This document shows, piece after piece, positions 47,101-58,917 of a stretch of DNA of 64,000 bases (within the stretch, counting starts at the first letter, position 1; the number at the start of each line of letters is the position of its first letter). Made by a program: the position numbers and the translations under genes. The stretch spans positions 15,314,001 through 15,378,000 of the forward strand of contig NC_088319.1 in assembly GCF_910592395.1 (NCBI RefSeq), read 5' to 3'. The DNA comes from Lineus longissimus (Eukaryota; Nemertea; Pilidiophora; Heteronemertea; Lineidae). Below the pieces are notes generated by a model that saw only the letters and a program-made list of their open reading frames with translations, was not told the origin of the DNA and ran no database searches.

Positions 47101-50100
47101 TCTCGTGTAATTTAACTTTTTGGGAAACTGCCCAGTAAGCAGACCACCAAGCTAAAAGAACTAAATGAAGACTAGAATACACCTACGGTTTCTACAAACA
47201 AACTACATCAAAAACAATACAAATGAGAGGTTTTGAGGTAAAGCAAAGAGGAAGGTGCAAGGAGAGGGTAAAATAAAACCAAATTTGATTACACCTCACA
47301 AATCACAATGTTTCCTACACAGGTAGCACTTTATCTGGCAAGATCAGTTTGGTGCAGAAAAAACATACTGGAAAGCATTAGACTGAGACCAGAAGCATAA
47401 ATCACCAAAGGGTGATGTGGGTAACTTTTACCCTTTGTCTAGTTTATTACCCTAAGTGAAAGTGGCTACTGAGGAGGGACTGTAAAATTTCAATGGACTT
47501 ACTGTTTGGTTACACCTCCTTGTTTGTGATAATAGTTCTCGACCTGTTCCTTCGACAGCATATTCGCCATCTCGAGGGAGTCCCGCATCCGACACAGGAT
47601 TTCATAGTTCTCACGACCCTTCACCTGAAAAGAGAAATCAACATGAAGACACAAAGCTACAGTGAGTGCCGATGCATGCCACTATGGTTGGGAGACAATT
47701 AGGGAGATTAATCTGCATCTCGAGATCACAATATTGACTTCTGCTTTGTATTGCAGCGTTTTATTTTGCTATATTTTGATATAACCTACCCGAACAGAGA
47801 AAACTTCATCATTGCTATCGTCATGGGGTGTAATCTTCCGCCGTTTAGCGGACGGTCCGGCAGTGGTAATCTCTGAAGTAATAGTGACTTGATTAGCTGA
47901 AACGACGAAGAGAATAAACTAGGTCAAACCACAGGGTGTTAGACTACGAACTAAATAAATACTGTTATTGTCAACTACCATACACGCACTCACTGAAGAA
48001 TTGGAGGACAGTTCATAACACTGTGTCACTGCTATGAGCAGTGCCAACCCTAAAAATGTCCAAATCAAATACAAATCAAAATTCCAAAAGTGTACACATT
48101 GGCACGTCTGCTTGCTGATGAAAAAGCTGAAAATACCATTAGAAGTATTCACCTGCACTACAAATCTACTACAGAAGCAATGTTAAGAAAATACGTCTAA
48201 AGCCTCGATATACTTATCAGTGCTACTTACGCCTCTTCTGTGGCTCATTTCCCCTCGTGACAGCTAACTCATCAGCTTTCCTGTCTCTCCCAGGACAGGC
48301 ACAGATCCTGACCTCGAATACCCGTCGTCCTAGCACTTTTCCATCCATCGTCTCCAGCGTGAACACGACCTGGACCTGGCGCCGATTGAGGCCGCCAACG
48401 CACGAGGAGAAGCACATGAACTGGTACAGATTCGTCACCCATTCTGATCCGGCTGAAGGCAGATGAAAAAGAATGAGAGCTTGATATTGCACAGGTCTGT
48501 AAGGCCACACTGATTTTCACTACCTGGGCAAGCAGAAAATATCTTTTGGGATAGGTACGCAAATATATTCTTAGAATTATTATTTCTGACCGACCTTGAA
48601 ATGTTGACCTAAAACTATTTCTGACCTTGAACCATGACCTTGGACTTACCTTGAGGGTGTTCATGAGGAATGACGGCACTTTGGCGGTGGGAATAAGGAT
48701 CTTCCAAGTACGACGCTAGCTTGTGCTCACACCGAATGAGGTGTTCCGGGGCAGGATGGTTCTCATTGTGCTCTCTGGTAGTGGCGTGATTCGGGCATCT
48801 CTTAACGACCTCTTGAACATGCTCCGGTTTCATGAATATAGGCATCGCACGGATGATACAGCCGTGTGGTGGATTGGCGGCAGTTTTGAATCTAATTGGA
48901 CAGGTTGTGGCTATTCGGACAAACAGTTTCTTTATTAATTCTGAATACTGGAAAAGAAAGGAAGGGATTAAGACAGGTGATTTTATTGTTTTGATTTTTC
49001 TTGGTCTTGGTGTAACATGTGGGTCAAACAAGGTGTAGCTCTGGTGACATAACTGGCCAACGTCCAGCAGTGGTATTTGCTCCCACCTTGAGGTAAATCT
49101 AAGTTTTGTGACTATTTCTCAAATTGACCACACATCTTTTCTAAGTTCACTCACCGTCCAGGTTGTTGACTTGGTTTCCTTCATTTGCTGTGCGAAGGAC
49201 ACATCGAAACCATATTTTCCCGCGTAGTCCGTGCTGAAAATACGGATGTGTAATGACAGAAATGTTTTTTAGAAACAGATTGTTCTTTAGTTTGCAGTGT
49301 TTTGAAAAAAGGTGGAGAAACTGACAACTCTCAGTATTGGTTGTCTCACCAACAATGCTTGGATGGAGCTGTCGTTTTGTCCAAACCTAGGTGGCTCATT
49401 TTGCTCCACCATGGTTGTGTTTGGGGAGACAACCAATACCACCACCAGTATCGATTCCTTAAACCAAATACAGTAGAACCTCTCTATTAAGGACACCCTC
49501 CGGACTGACACGTGCTGTCCTTAATAGAGGTGTCCTGATTAGAGAGGTCAAATTGAATGGAAACAACCAATTTGGGACCAAACCTAGTGTCCTTAATTTA
49601 GAGGTTGTCCTTAGTGGAGAGGTGTCCACTAAGGGAGGTTCCACTGTATGTATCAAGTAGCTTACTTTGATGGTACAGATGGTGCAGGATTCTGTGATGA
49701 TGGTGAGTACGATCCTCCTGGTGACTGTATCGGGTTGTCGTAGGCCGGGCTTGGTGTGGCTGACCCCAGCTGGGTTTGGCTGTCAGGCGACATGACGTTA
49801 CCATTCACGGTTGAACAACTAGTGGTCGGCGCCATAAACTGCAACAAGAAAACAAAGACAGATTAAATTTGTGAGTTATGATTGATTGGTCGGATCCCTG
49901 TTCAAGCAAGGACAGATTGCTGAGTGAATAAGCCCAAAAAAAGGATAGGTACATGAAAAGTATATGTAAAGAAGCAGAAAATATTAACACCCCCGCCAAC
50001 AAGGCCAAGTCCACTGTACTGCCCTAGTCAGGACATTCAAATGTTGCCCATCCACAAGATTAACAGCATCAGAAGAAACACCCAACACAATATCTGAAAA

Positions 50101-53100
50101 GAACATCAAGTATACGCCATCCCATTAAACTAAAGACAGTCACATATTTCACAACACACCTCCACATCCTTCGGTATCATTTTGTCAAAATCTGCAACAA
50201 GAACTCAAACTCAAACTCATGAAAAGACTCGAGGGGAAGTGGGGCCTGATTCTTTCCAAGGAGTCCAGACGCTTGCGCAAACTGACTCCGTAACAGGCAA
50301 GCCATGCTAGGTGCATGCTCCACACACCAGACACATGTAAACCAATCTCCAGACATGAAGCAAAAGTCAATTCATTCAGTGTCATTACTATTTTTAGCCT
50401 GTACACTATGGTAACAGCCTCAGCCACCTCCGGATTGGAGAATACGGATTCTATTATTACTCACAGCGTAGTAACATGGTTCATAGTGGTCAGGTTCCTC
50501 CTGTTTCATGGTGGAATATCCAAAAATTCACGAAGAAAAAATGCCCAGGCCCGGTCACTAGCGCTTTCTGTGCGTCCAAAGGCCAACCTAAGATCTAGGC
50601 CTAGAAAGGCCTGGTTGTACAACAGATTTTGATTCAGGTCCGACGCCATGGTGCATAACCCACGATCACCAAAACAAGACTACAGAACGTGCCCAGACCT
50701 GCCCGATACTCTCCACGACTGAGACCCATATAATCGGGCATAATATCAGGAACATTTCTGAAGGTGACGGCGGGATTGGAGATTGTCACAAAGCTATTAT
50801 TATAGGTCTTTCATATCAATCATTGCGATCAAAAATGAAGGGTCTGATCATTTCCTGACATTTGATAGTGACAGGGTTCTTTTCAGGCCCAGGGTGAACC
50901 AAGGTTCATTGGGAGTGGAGTGATGGGACTTTAAAGCTTCTTTTAAAAAACGACCCTACCAAAGACAACGTTGACCTTTTTTCCCCTCCTAACAAATCCT
51001 GGTGGTAAGCAGTAGCCTGTCTATGTGTGTAATTTTTTTCATATCACGTTTTTTGCAACCAACAAATTTTGTGAAAATAAGGCATAGCAAAAAAGAAAAT
51101 TTGAATAGAATGATGAAAATATTTCACATATTCAAAGCAAATAACCGTTATCTTAGTTGTTTTTGATAGAATATTCCAAAACTGGAGTGAATGGACTCAC
51201 TTGACATCTCACTACGGGTCCCAGACCCCTCAAGACAACCCTCAGTTCACTACCTACTATCATTATCAGGCCAACAGAAGGCCTAGTTTCACTCTAAACT
51301 AACAAATGATATTTGTACAATATACTGGGACAAGTGGTTGGCACAGAATGACCAACAAGATAGCGACACTCGTAGTACCAGTAGTAAATGATGATTTGGC
51401 AAACACATAAACCGATAAGGTTCAATTGATAGGTCGAGAGACTTTTCACCAAAGAGAAAGTCAGCGCCAGAGATCTTCAAGGGGTTGGGTGCATCTTCAT
51501 ACCAATCTCCATCTCCAACATTTCCATATAGTTTTATTTTAGACAATACCAGTATAGAAGCTGGCCTCCCCTGTGGGTGTTAGCCAAACTACCCTGATCG
51601 ATTATGTTAATAAAGCGCCACACAAACACACGATTTTCGACGCTTCGAAGGAGTCGTGACAACAAGATGATTGGTTGAATGCAACCACTCGTCATGCTGC
51701 CAGTGCTCCAATGCATGTCACAGACTAAAATCGCTTGTTCGCACAGCGCGAGTGACTAAGACGTAAGAGTGGAAGACTTATCTTTTACTTACAATATCTG
51801 GCACCATATCTGCTTGATTAACCCCCGGACCTCGGATCTGGTACCGTTCCATCTGTAGCACAGATGTGGTCCCCGGTTGTTCGGCAGGCTCATCGGCATA
51901 TTGATAGTCGATTTCTTTACTACTTATCTGGGTGTATTCACTGAAAGAACAACATGTGAAAAATTGCAATGAAATATACAGATATCATCAAAATACAGGG
52001 TGCCCCAACTTCTCACCATCTCAACTTGGCTTGTTAATGTTGCTGAAGACCTAGAGATGTCAAGATAATGCTGCGAATGACATGTGACGACCACAATTGC
52101 CAAATGTTGAACACTTCCGCTTGTTTGTTAGCACTTTACATAGTCTTTGATGTCAATTTGAAGAATCATCTGCTAAAATAATGCGATTCTCCAAACTTTC
52201 ACAGTGAAAATGAGAGCTCCATCCACTTACAAGCTTACAGTAGCGAAAAGCGGCATTCTTTTTCTCTCAAAAGATAATCCCTAAGGTAAATTAGGCATTC
52301 TTTACAACAATTCAGCCTTGGGCTCCATTTGGGTTTGAATTGATAACAGCACAAACAATGAGATGTTTCTCACATAAAGCCGCAATGTGTACCATTGGCA
52401 CACAGTCACTTGAGACATCAGAATCAGACACGCTAGAATGGCAAGGGGGGGACAGGAGGGCTAATGCAAGACAATTACCCTCACTCACTTTAGCTAAGGA
52501 TTATTTAGGATACTGTCAGTGTTGGTTACGTGTGGGGCCGACATGTCAGGTCTAAATAATATTTTGAGGAAGAAATAGACTTTTCAGTTGTTATTTGCCA
52601 TGTTTTGGTGGTTAGATTGTGGTTGGGATGACAAATAACCAAAAATATGTGTAGTATACATAAATATGCAATTTTTTTTGGGGGGGAGGGGCACTGACAA
52701 AGTGATCGGGGTCAGCAGCCTGGCACTAATGGGCATTTTTCTGGTTTCCCAAAGTTCAGCTTGGTGCCCCAACCTAAAGCAATTGAAAATCAAGCCCTGG
52801 ACAAGTGATAGCACCCTTCATTAAACATGTGATATGCTATGAAGAAATGTCCACAAACATATTGTGTAATTGAGTTTTTGCAAATTTGTGAAAAATACTC
52901 TATTTTTTAAATTGTTTTTTACAAGACAATTTAATTCCTGATACTTCACCTCCCCCACAAACTTCATACTCTTTGACATTTACCTGGCGCACACCAGGTC
53001 ACATGACACAAAATGGCAGAATGACACATGCCTCAATCCAATGCAAATAGGACTTAGAAGTGCCCCAATAAACAGCCACAGTTACCACTAAAACAAGAAC

Positions 53101-54436
53101 CAAAAAGTTCTAAATGATATATCTGAGTTGAGAAAATAATCTTATCAGACACACGAACAAATTCATTTTGAAATCGGTGTGATATTAAACAAAGAACTCA
53201 CCTATCAAAAAACGACATTTTGGCAGTGTGTGGAAGTCCCCCTTAACAAAATGGCAGCCGGCCACGATCTCTGCCTGGACAGGCCCGAGTTTTACTAACC
53301 ATGCTTGGGGTAACCATGGGCGCTAGGCAAACTAACCTAGGCCTTTGTCCGCCATTCACAGATAACACACTTGACGTATGCCTAGGCATTGAAACAACCT
53401 GATTGGTTCACTGGGGCGTGTCATTAGCATATTATTGGACACTTATCTCAGGCCTAGCATTTTAGCTAGCTGGGAGTACAATGTATGTGTAGGTTAAGAG
53501 AACAATGAATGTAGCTGTGCTCTCCCCATTGATTCAAGAGATCAACTCTGAATGTCATTAAATCAAACTACACGTACATAATTCATCTGCAAGTCACCCA
53601 CACAAAACAGATGAATCCTAACTGAAAATTGTCCGGCACAAGAATAATCTTTTCTTCGCCGATCGTCACCACATAATGGCTATATTTTTTAATTTTCTTT
53701 TAAAAATACAAGAATCCTTGGAGGAGCTATTTTGAGATCATTTTTCTTGGCAAGCTTCCAAATATTGGCAGAATGTTTTTGAATCTTTTGATAAATGTTT
53801 TAAGAATAAGTCTGCAATCGCATTATGGGCCTATGTCATGCCTGATTTATTACACTACGAACATATCGTGAAAATCTTGGCAGACAGCCAAATAAGACAA
53901 AAAGAATATTTTGACTGGAGTTGTTCCTCTCTGCTTTGGCAACCGATTGTTCATCTGGGAAGTATTTTCACTTTCAGATTCACGATTTTGGAAGTATAAA
54001 AATATTCTAACCATGAGTAAAATCTTCGCCCAGTTTGTTCATTAAGATAATTTCTGATCTGTTTTGATCTGACTGTGAATATGTCCCTCAAATTTCAGAA
54101 CATTTGGGCCAAAAGTAAACATTCAGGATAAAAAATGCCCAAAATCTTCCAATGCATTTTCACTTTCAGGACTTACATCACACCAAGTGCCAAAATAAAA
54201 TGAGAGAAAGCCTCTTAACTTTATCATAGAAAAGATTTTAAAGGAGCAACTTACCCGTGAGAAGTGATGTCCTGGATATTATGCCAAATATAATCGAACG
54301 TATCTTGGCTCATTAGTTTGCACTGTCCATCTTGTCCCTGTGACATGGCTGCGTTTGAGTTGGAGTCATTTATTTCTTCCTTTATATTCTGCAAGGAGAG
54401 AGCATCCAATTGAGAAACATGCGTAACTTCAACCAT
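44123..54436 (-). CDS. TP53/63/73: p53/p63/p73 family transcription factor, TA–SAM (p63/p73-like) isoform
   Basis: Exons: 54255–54388 (or from ATG 54436), 51793–51940, 49666–49838, 49155–49233, 48650–48947, 48231–48452, 47790–47896, 47503–47624, 44957–45244, 44645–44738, 44123–44428. Length is 642 aa from MSQGQDG (54346), or 672 from 54436; an acceptor at 54389–54391 favours the former. The transactivation box [16 protein letters not shown] keeps the FxxxWxxI MDM2-type motif. The DNA-binding domain spans exons 5–7: zinc ligands in VVKRCPNH and [16 protein letters not shown] contacts in GGLNRR and [13 protein letters not shown]. The NLS is AKRRKI; the tetramer domain starts [20 protein letters not shown]. 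The SAM domain is [14 protein letters not shown] … [20 protein letters not shown], and the end ([10 protein letters not shown]) resembles the p63/p73 inhibitory tail. Nuclear sequence-specific activator of damage and developmental programmes. All phases agree. Confidence 0.95.
45785..45790 (-). terminator. AATAAA poly(A) signal for the SAM-less p53-family transcript
   Basis: Reverse-complement AATAAA between the alternative terminal exon (46637–46820) and the next SAM-isoform exon (45244). Its place supports use of that exon as a real 3' end, with a UTR of about 0.85 kb. Confidence 0.5.
46637..46820 (-). CDS. TP53/63/73: Alternative terminal exon giving a SAM-less, p53-like isoform
   Basis: After the tetramerisation exon (ends AAA CA), this exon has a strong acceptor (ctctgtcatcgtttcag) and the same phase as exon 45244. 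Both start G CCC, encoding Gln-Pro. It codes for 60 further residues: [18 protein letters not shown], then a basic Ser/Arg/Asn stretch ([20 protein letters not shown]), then an acidic end ([14 protein letters not shown]) and TAA. The isoform is 474 aa (TA) or 449 aa (deltaN). It lacks SAM and has a basic tail, like vertebrate p53. Mollusc p53 and p63/p73 proteins are reported as products of one gene, which this layout explains. Confidence 0.8.
48570..48640. repeat. Short repeats of a nuclear-receptor-type half-site in p53 intron
   Basis: 'ctgaccgaccttgaa', 'gttgacctaaa', 'ctgaccttgaac' and 'catgaccttgg' occur within 60 bp, directly beside the donor of exon 48650–48947. One copy (48622–48630) is a perfect TGACCTTGA. 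Confidence 0.4.
49334..49439. mobile_element. Foldback element in p53-family intron
   Basis: GTATTGGTTGTCTC at 49334 pairs with GAGACAACCAATAC ending at 49439, and the arms continue as an imperfect palindrome (ggatggagc / gctccacca). Its size of about 106 bp and stem-loop form suggest a MITE-type element. Confidence 0.5.
49470..49649. mobile_element. MITE with 'ACAGTAGAACCTCTCTATTA' type inverted ends
   Basis: The left end TACAGTAGAACCTCTCTATT is complementary, with mismatches, to the right end AAGGGAGGTTCCACTGTA. Internal blocks 'gtccttaatagagaggt', 'gtccttaatttagaggt' and 'gtccttagtggagaggt' repeat between them. TA at both borders fits a Tc1/mariner-type target. A related piece lies at 56389–56447. 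Confidence 0.6.
53202..53218 (-). CDS. TP53/63/73: Alternative first coding exon (deltaN-type start) of the p53-family gene
   Basis: ATG TCG TTT TTT GAT AG followed by GTGAGT: 17 nt ending in phase 2, the same phase as the TA exon, so it joins exon 51940–51793 as [15 protein letters not shown]. The sequence upstream (53219–53450) is locally more GC-rich than the intron around it. Vertebrate p63 and p73 make deltaN forms from just such an internal promoter. Supported by phase, donor and position only. Confidence 0.55.
53219..53480 (-). promoter_or_regulatory. Candidate internal (deltaN) promoter
   Basis: Lies directly upstream of the deltaN-type exon. It contains the palindromes TGCCTAGGCA and AACCTAGG and is richer in G+C than its AT-rich neighbours. 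No perfect p53 response element was found by eye. Confidence 0.3.
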
Positions 54437-56388
54437 CCTGATCGTCCCTGGTCAAGCCGAGTCCAGAACCAAGAACTCCAATTGGTGCCTAATGGTAGTG
54501 GCATACCAGCAGCAGTCAAGAGGATCGCAGACGATGAAAGGGATTAACTTTTTAAAGGTCGTTATCTTTGTAACTTGGGCCTTAGCTCCCATAATGCTGG
54601 TCATATGTAGAGGTTGGTGAGCATCTTAGGGTCCCCAAAACTTCATTTTCCATTTTTCTTTGGTTGTTGCATATTGTGTGAATAAAGGTATTGTGTGGAG
54701 GACTTTCTCACAGAATGTACAGTAAAGCAGGTTCGTGCGAGCTGTTTCGGTTATAGTGGACAAAACAAAGCCAAAGGAGGTTGTGCACTTGTTGTGCAGA
54801 GTTAAAGAAGGAGTGGAAAGTGGGATGTTCATCAGATCATATCAACAAGATCAGAACAAAACACAGAGTCCAAGCCAGGACAAGGAACCATTTCCAAAAG
54901 GCAGGCAGACGTCAACATCTGAAACACTATGAAAGAGTTCAGAGTAAGTTACAGAAGTTGTTTTGGTGTCTAAGCTGGACTCCTTTGAGAGAAAAATACA
55001 TATTCTGGGTTATAAAAGGCTGGGCATTCTAAACAGAGCACCAAGGAGCAACTGCATGTCATTGAGTCAATCGCTGTGTGAATTAGTCAATGCAATATCA
55101 GTCTGCTTTGTAACATCATACATGAACAAGTAATTGCACCGGGTCTCAATTGTATTTCTAAGAAAGTGATCTTGATAAGCGATATTGATTTTGTTTTTTT
55201 AGTTTAATGATACACTGGGTCTTACAGTCAGCATAAAGGACAGGCAATAAGTCATCACTCCAATCCAAGATCAGACCTTCTGCAATCACAACAAATATTT
55301 GGCATACAACCAGTCTGTTTACTCAAGGACAATCAGTCAATGACAGTGCCCTGTGTAAGATAACAGGACAAAGTAAAGATAGGAAATAAATCAATCGGAA
55401 GTCTGCGATTTGTGGCCCAAGTGTACACGAACACTCACCAGTCACTGGGCCATTTTAACAGCAAAACATGAGATTTTGTTGCATGTTGCAGCAAAGATTT
55501 CGATGTACAACTTTTTTCATCAAAAATCTCTTGTTCATGTTGTAAGCGGGGTGATTTAGGTCCACTCTTTCAGTTTCACTTCCAGGAGGAAGTGTGAATA
55601 ATTGGTATCCATGATCTTCCCTTTCAGTTTGTGAAAACAAATTCATTTCTATCCTATTTCATCAATTTACAATAAAACAGCCACAAATTCGCGATACAGT
55701 CCTAGTCTGGCTGAAATATTTCAAATCAGGCACAGAATCATACTTTTCCTGGCAATAAAAAAGTAGGCCAGGACAGAATCAGACTGTCACCACAATCTTA
55801 CCCCAATAAGCCCAATCCCAACCTTATAAGGCAATCTTGTATGAATTTCTATGTTTAAAGAGGTTGTGTGATCTCGGAGCCTTGTGTGTCAAGATGACTG
55901 CTAAAACATCGGACAAAATAAATAACTCACCGTTTTGAGGGTAGAAGAGGGCATGACGGGAGCATGCAAGGCCAACATATAGAAGAGAGGCTAAAGCACA
56001 TGAAGTCAACAACCATATACCACACCACCGGTGAAGCCCACTACGAAAGCATGCCTTCTGCACACCTGTAGCTCTCAGCCATGTGACCAACCCCCACAAT
56101 AGAGATTAGCATAAATCCACATTTGGGTCATAATCAATGAGCCTAGGTGGGACTCTTTAGATAGGCCTACTACTGTAAACACTTAAGAAAAGCCTACATA
56201 AATATGCCATTCATCAAACGTCCCAGGCTGGCCTTTTTTATTTCTCGAAGACACTGACAAACCACCAAACAAATACAACATTTGCATACAGTGGCTGCTT
56301 CTACGATCATTTTTTTTCTTCTCTTGATAAGGATGCTCCATTTGGTGCCTAATTGATTCTTTCCATAGGATTTTAGACCTCTGAAAAT

Positions 56389-56447
56389 AGTCCGGACACC
56401 TTCCAATCGGTATTTAAGGGTGTCCTTGATAGACAGATTCTACTGTA
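56389..56447. mobile_element. MITE remnant related to 49470–49649
   Basis: 'tccggacacc', then 'gggtgtccttgatagaca' and 'gattctactgta', resemble the end and inner blocks of the element at 49470–49649. The copy is short and diverged. Confidence 0.4.
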
Positions 56448-56471
56448 GATAGAAGTACAATTAAACAGAAG

Positions 56472-56490
56472 CCCCCCCCCCCCCCCCCCC
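56472..56490 (+). repeat. C19 homopolymer
   Basis: Longest single-base run noticed in the window, in p53-family intron 1. A C14 run follows at 57571–57584. Exact length is unreliable. Confidence 0.75.
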
Positions 56491-58300
56491 GAGATTGCAA
56501 TGCAACCCCAAGGCAATGTCAATGAAAACTAATTGGAATTCACATTGGCGTTGCCTAAGTGAACAAAATTGAGGGACAATACCTGTCTTGCATCAGTGCA
56601 TCTTCGACCTGACTGGCCCAATTCACCACAAATCATCCATTATATCTCTTGAAATATCAAATTTTCCTTCTATTGCTGTGAATGAATTGGATGGATTTTG
56701 CACAATAATGCATCTGAAAGATGTTACCTCTATAGAAAACCCCCAGACATAACTGTTGGAAAGAATTTTGTATTTGTGTAGCAGGAGAATATTGGCCTTT
56801 TTTAAAAATGCCCTTTTCCTACCAATGATTTTATATGACACATAAGCCCAATTTTGTGTTGGCTGTGAAACTCACAACCATCCATTCAGTCTTTTGAGGA
56901 CTAAATCACAACCAAAATGCTGGGATAAGATCACCTTTAAAAAGAGATCACACCACTGGCATTGGTAACCCAAGCCGCTGTCATTAACTTCCCTGTCCCT
57001 AGTGTTATCAATGTATGCGCTCATGTGTCTGGGAGGGAAGGAGAGAGGAAACCTGATCATCTTAGTTGAGGGGTTCCTCCTGATATATTCTAAAGGACAA
57101 AGACGAAGCCTACCAACTATACCACAATAACCTATGAAAGCATTAGCCCATATCTCATGTTTTCATACCCAAAATTTCTCACAATAAACCAGGACATAAG
57201 GGGACAATGGACTCTCATTCAAAGGCCTAGACAATGAATAGTTGTAGGCTTCATGGACATTTTAAAAGATTTATGAAAGATTGGACTTTTAGAAATCTCA
57301 ATCTAGGCACTGATGACAAAGAGGAATGGGTCAAAAACAGACGGACGTTTTACAAAGATCAGCTTGGGTTCACATGCCCTACAGAAAGTCTTGATCTGGC
57401 CAACATGGGGTCAGCACCGACAACAATTGGATAAGGAAGAACACTGCACACTACCAATGTGATCCTAAGAAAGTTCAAGACAAGGCCACAGGGCTCTTCC
57501 CCTCTGCATGTAATCATTACAATGATCAATTCACTCAAACAAAATCTCTGTCTTGTCCATCGCTCCCTAGCCCCCCCCCCCCCCAAGGCATTATTGGGAA
57601 GGCCCAACAGATTTTCAGTGGAAAAGCAGGAGAGGGAAGAAATGGAGTGATGATCAATATCAATGCTAGTAAATACTCCCTTCAAAACTGAAAATTATCT
57701 ATCAGAATGTTGCAATCCGCCACCAGCGAGGAAGGATGAGGTGTTCTAAAACTGAGTGCATTTGAATCATCAGAAAGCAGGTTAGACATTAGAGTGATTA
57801 AAATTAGTCAACTGAGTCAACACGTGTGACTGAGAGGGAGTTATTTTTTATTGTTTGTTAGCGAAGGGACCATGATCACCCTCACAGTGTTTGTTTAGAC
57901 AACCAATGCGTCTTGTTTGGTAACAATTCAAAAGACTTTCCAAAATCCTCCCCATTTCAAGTTACCCTTTTCCCTAAATAATCTTGAGAACAAACTTTTG
58001 TCTTATAATTTTGGACCAATGCGTCCGAGCCATGATTTTTGTAAAATATCTACATGTACTTGCCCTAGAAGTATTAGGAAATGGTAACATAGCAGCCAAA
58101 GAGGATGGGGCCTGACATTTCTCCCAACTACCAAGGAAGGGAGATCGAACTTGCATCATTCCTGCAAAAAAATGTGACAATCCATCCATAACAACACAGT
58201 GATTGAAATCTTGTGCACTGCACGTAGTCAGCAAGTCACACTGACGAATGTTGTTTAATACCCTTTCTAGGTAAAGTTAACTTAATTTTAGGCCTAAGCA

Positions 58301-58381
58301 ATACGACACTTCAGAACTTTGGTCCTAGATATGTAGCATCACCATACATGTATCGGGGACTGAAGTTCTGAAGTGTCGTAT
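58301..58381. mobile_element. Foldback element with perfect 19-bp inverted ends
   Basis: ATACGACACTTCAGAACTT at 58301 is the exact reverse complement of AAGTTCTGAAGTGTCGTAT ending at 58381. The 81-bp unit lies about 0.7 kb from the p53/WRAP73 promoter. The outer 11 bases recur in the neighbouring pair at 58491 and 58640. Confidence 0.65.
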
Positions 58382-58490
58382 AGTGATGCATAAATGACCT
58401 GAATTGACCTTTTCATAGAAGTTTGTTTTGGCGCTGACCATGCTGACCACTGACCAGTCATGCCTTTCACCCAAACAAACAAAAGGTCAC

Positions 58491-58651
58491 ATACGACACT
58501 TACAGAGTTGGCCTGGAAGTGGCAACGGTACGCTTTAGACAATGCCGCAATGGGATTGGGACTGCGAGACTGCTAAAATGTGGAACCTGTCAACTGGCAA
58601 AGCGAGGATGCAATCATTCCCGATTCCACATTCTGTAACTAAGTGTCGTAT
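58491..58651. mobile_element. Second foldback element with the same ends
   Basis: ATACGACACTTA at 58491 pairs with TAAGTGTCGTAT ending at 58651. The terminal ATACGACACTT is shared with the 58301–58381 element, so both probably belong to one MITE family. Confidence 0.55.
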
Positions 58652-58917
58652 TGGATGCCTGAATCATTGGCTAATATGGTATGGCCATTGTCCGAAGTCG
58701 GCTTAGGCCTTTACACACACAGACACAAACAGTGTCTAGTGTATGTGTATACTGTACATTAGGCCTACAAGATGTGCAAGCACAGCACTTCCAAAGCATG
58801 CGCTGATGATGTATTGTACTGCATGAACAGAAATTTCAAAACAAAATTTCAACACACGTGTGCCACAAAACTGGCTTCACTGACTATATTCCAGGATAGC
58901 AATAAATGTCACTTACC

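Larger units (their letters stand above)
54437..58917 (-). other. First intron and non-coding first exon of the p53-family gene
   Basis: A strong donor AAAG/GTAAGT at 58916–58911 would end a non-coding first exon beginning somewhere around 58920–59060. The acceptor at 54389–54391 starts the TA exon, leaving an intron of about 4.5 kb. It holds foldback repeats (58301–58381, 58491–58651), a MITE piece (56389–56447) and C19 and C14 runs (56472, 57571). No other gene is seen. Confidence 0.5.

Noticed and set aside
53219-53480. p53 response element in the deltaN promoter (AAGCATGGTT)
   Set aside because: It has a mismatch in a required position and no second half-site at proper spacing.
55824-56099. 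91-codon minus-strand frame in p53 intron 1 with hydrophobic stretches
   Set aside because: No homology recognised and no partner exon; best seen as chance.
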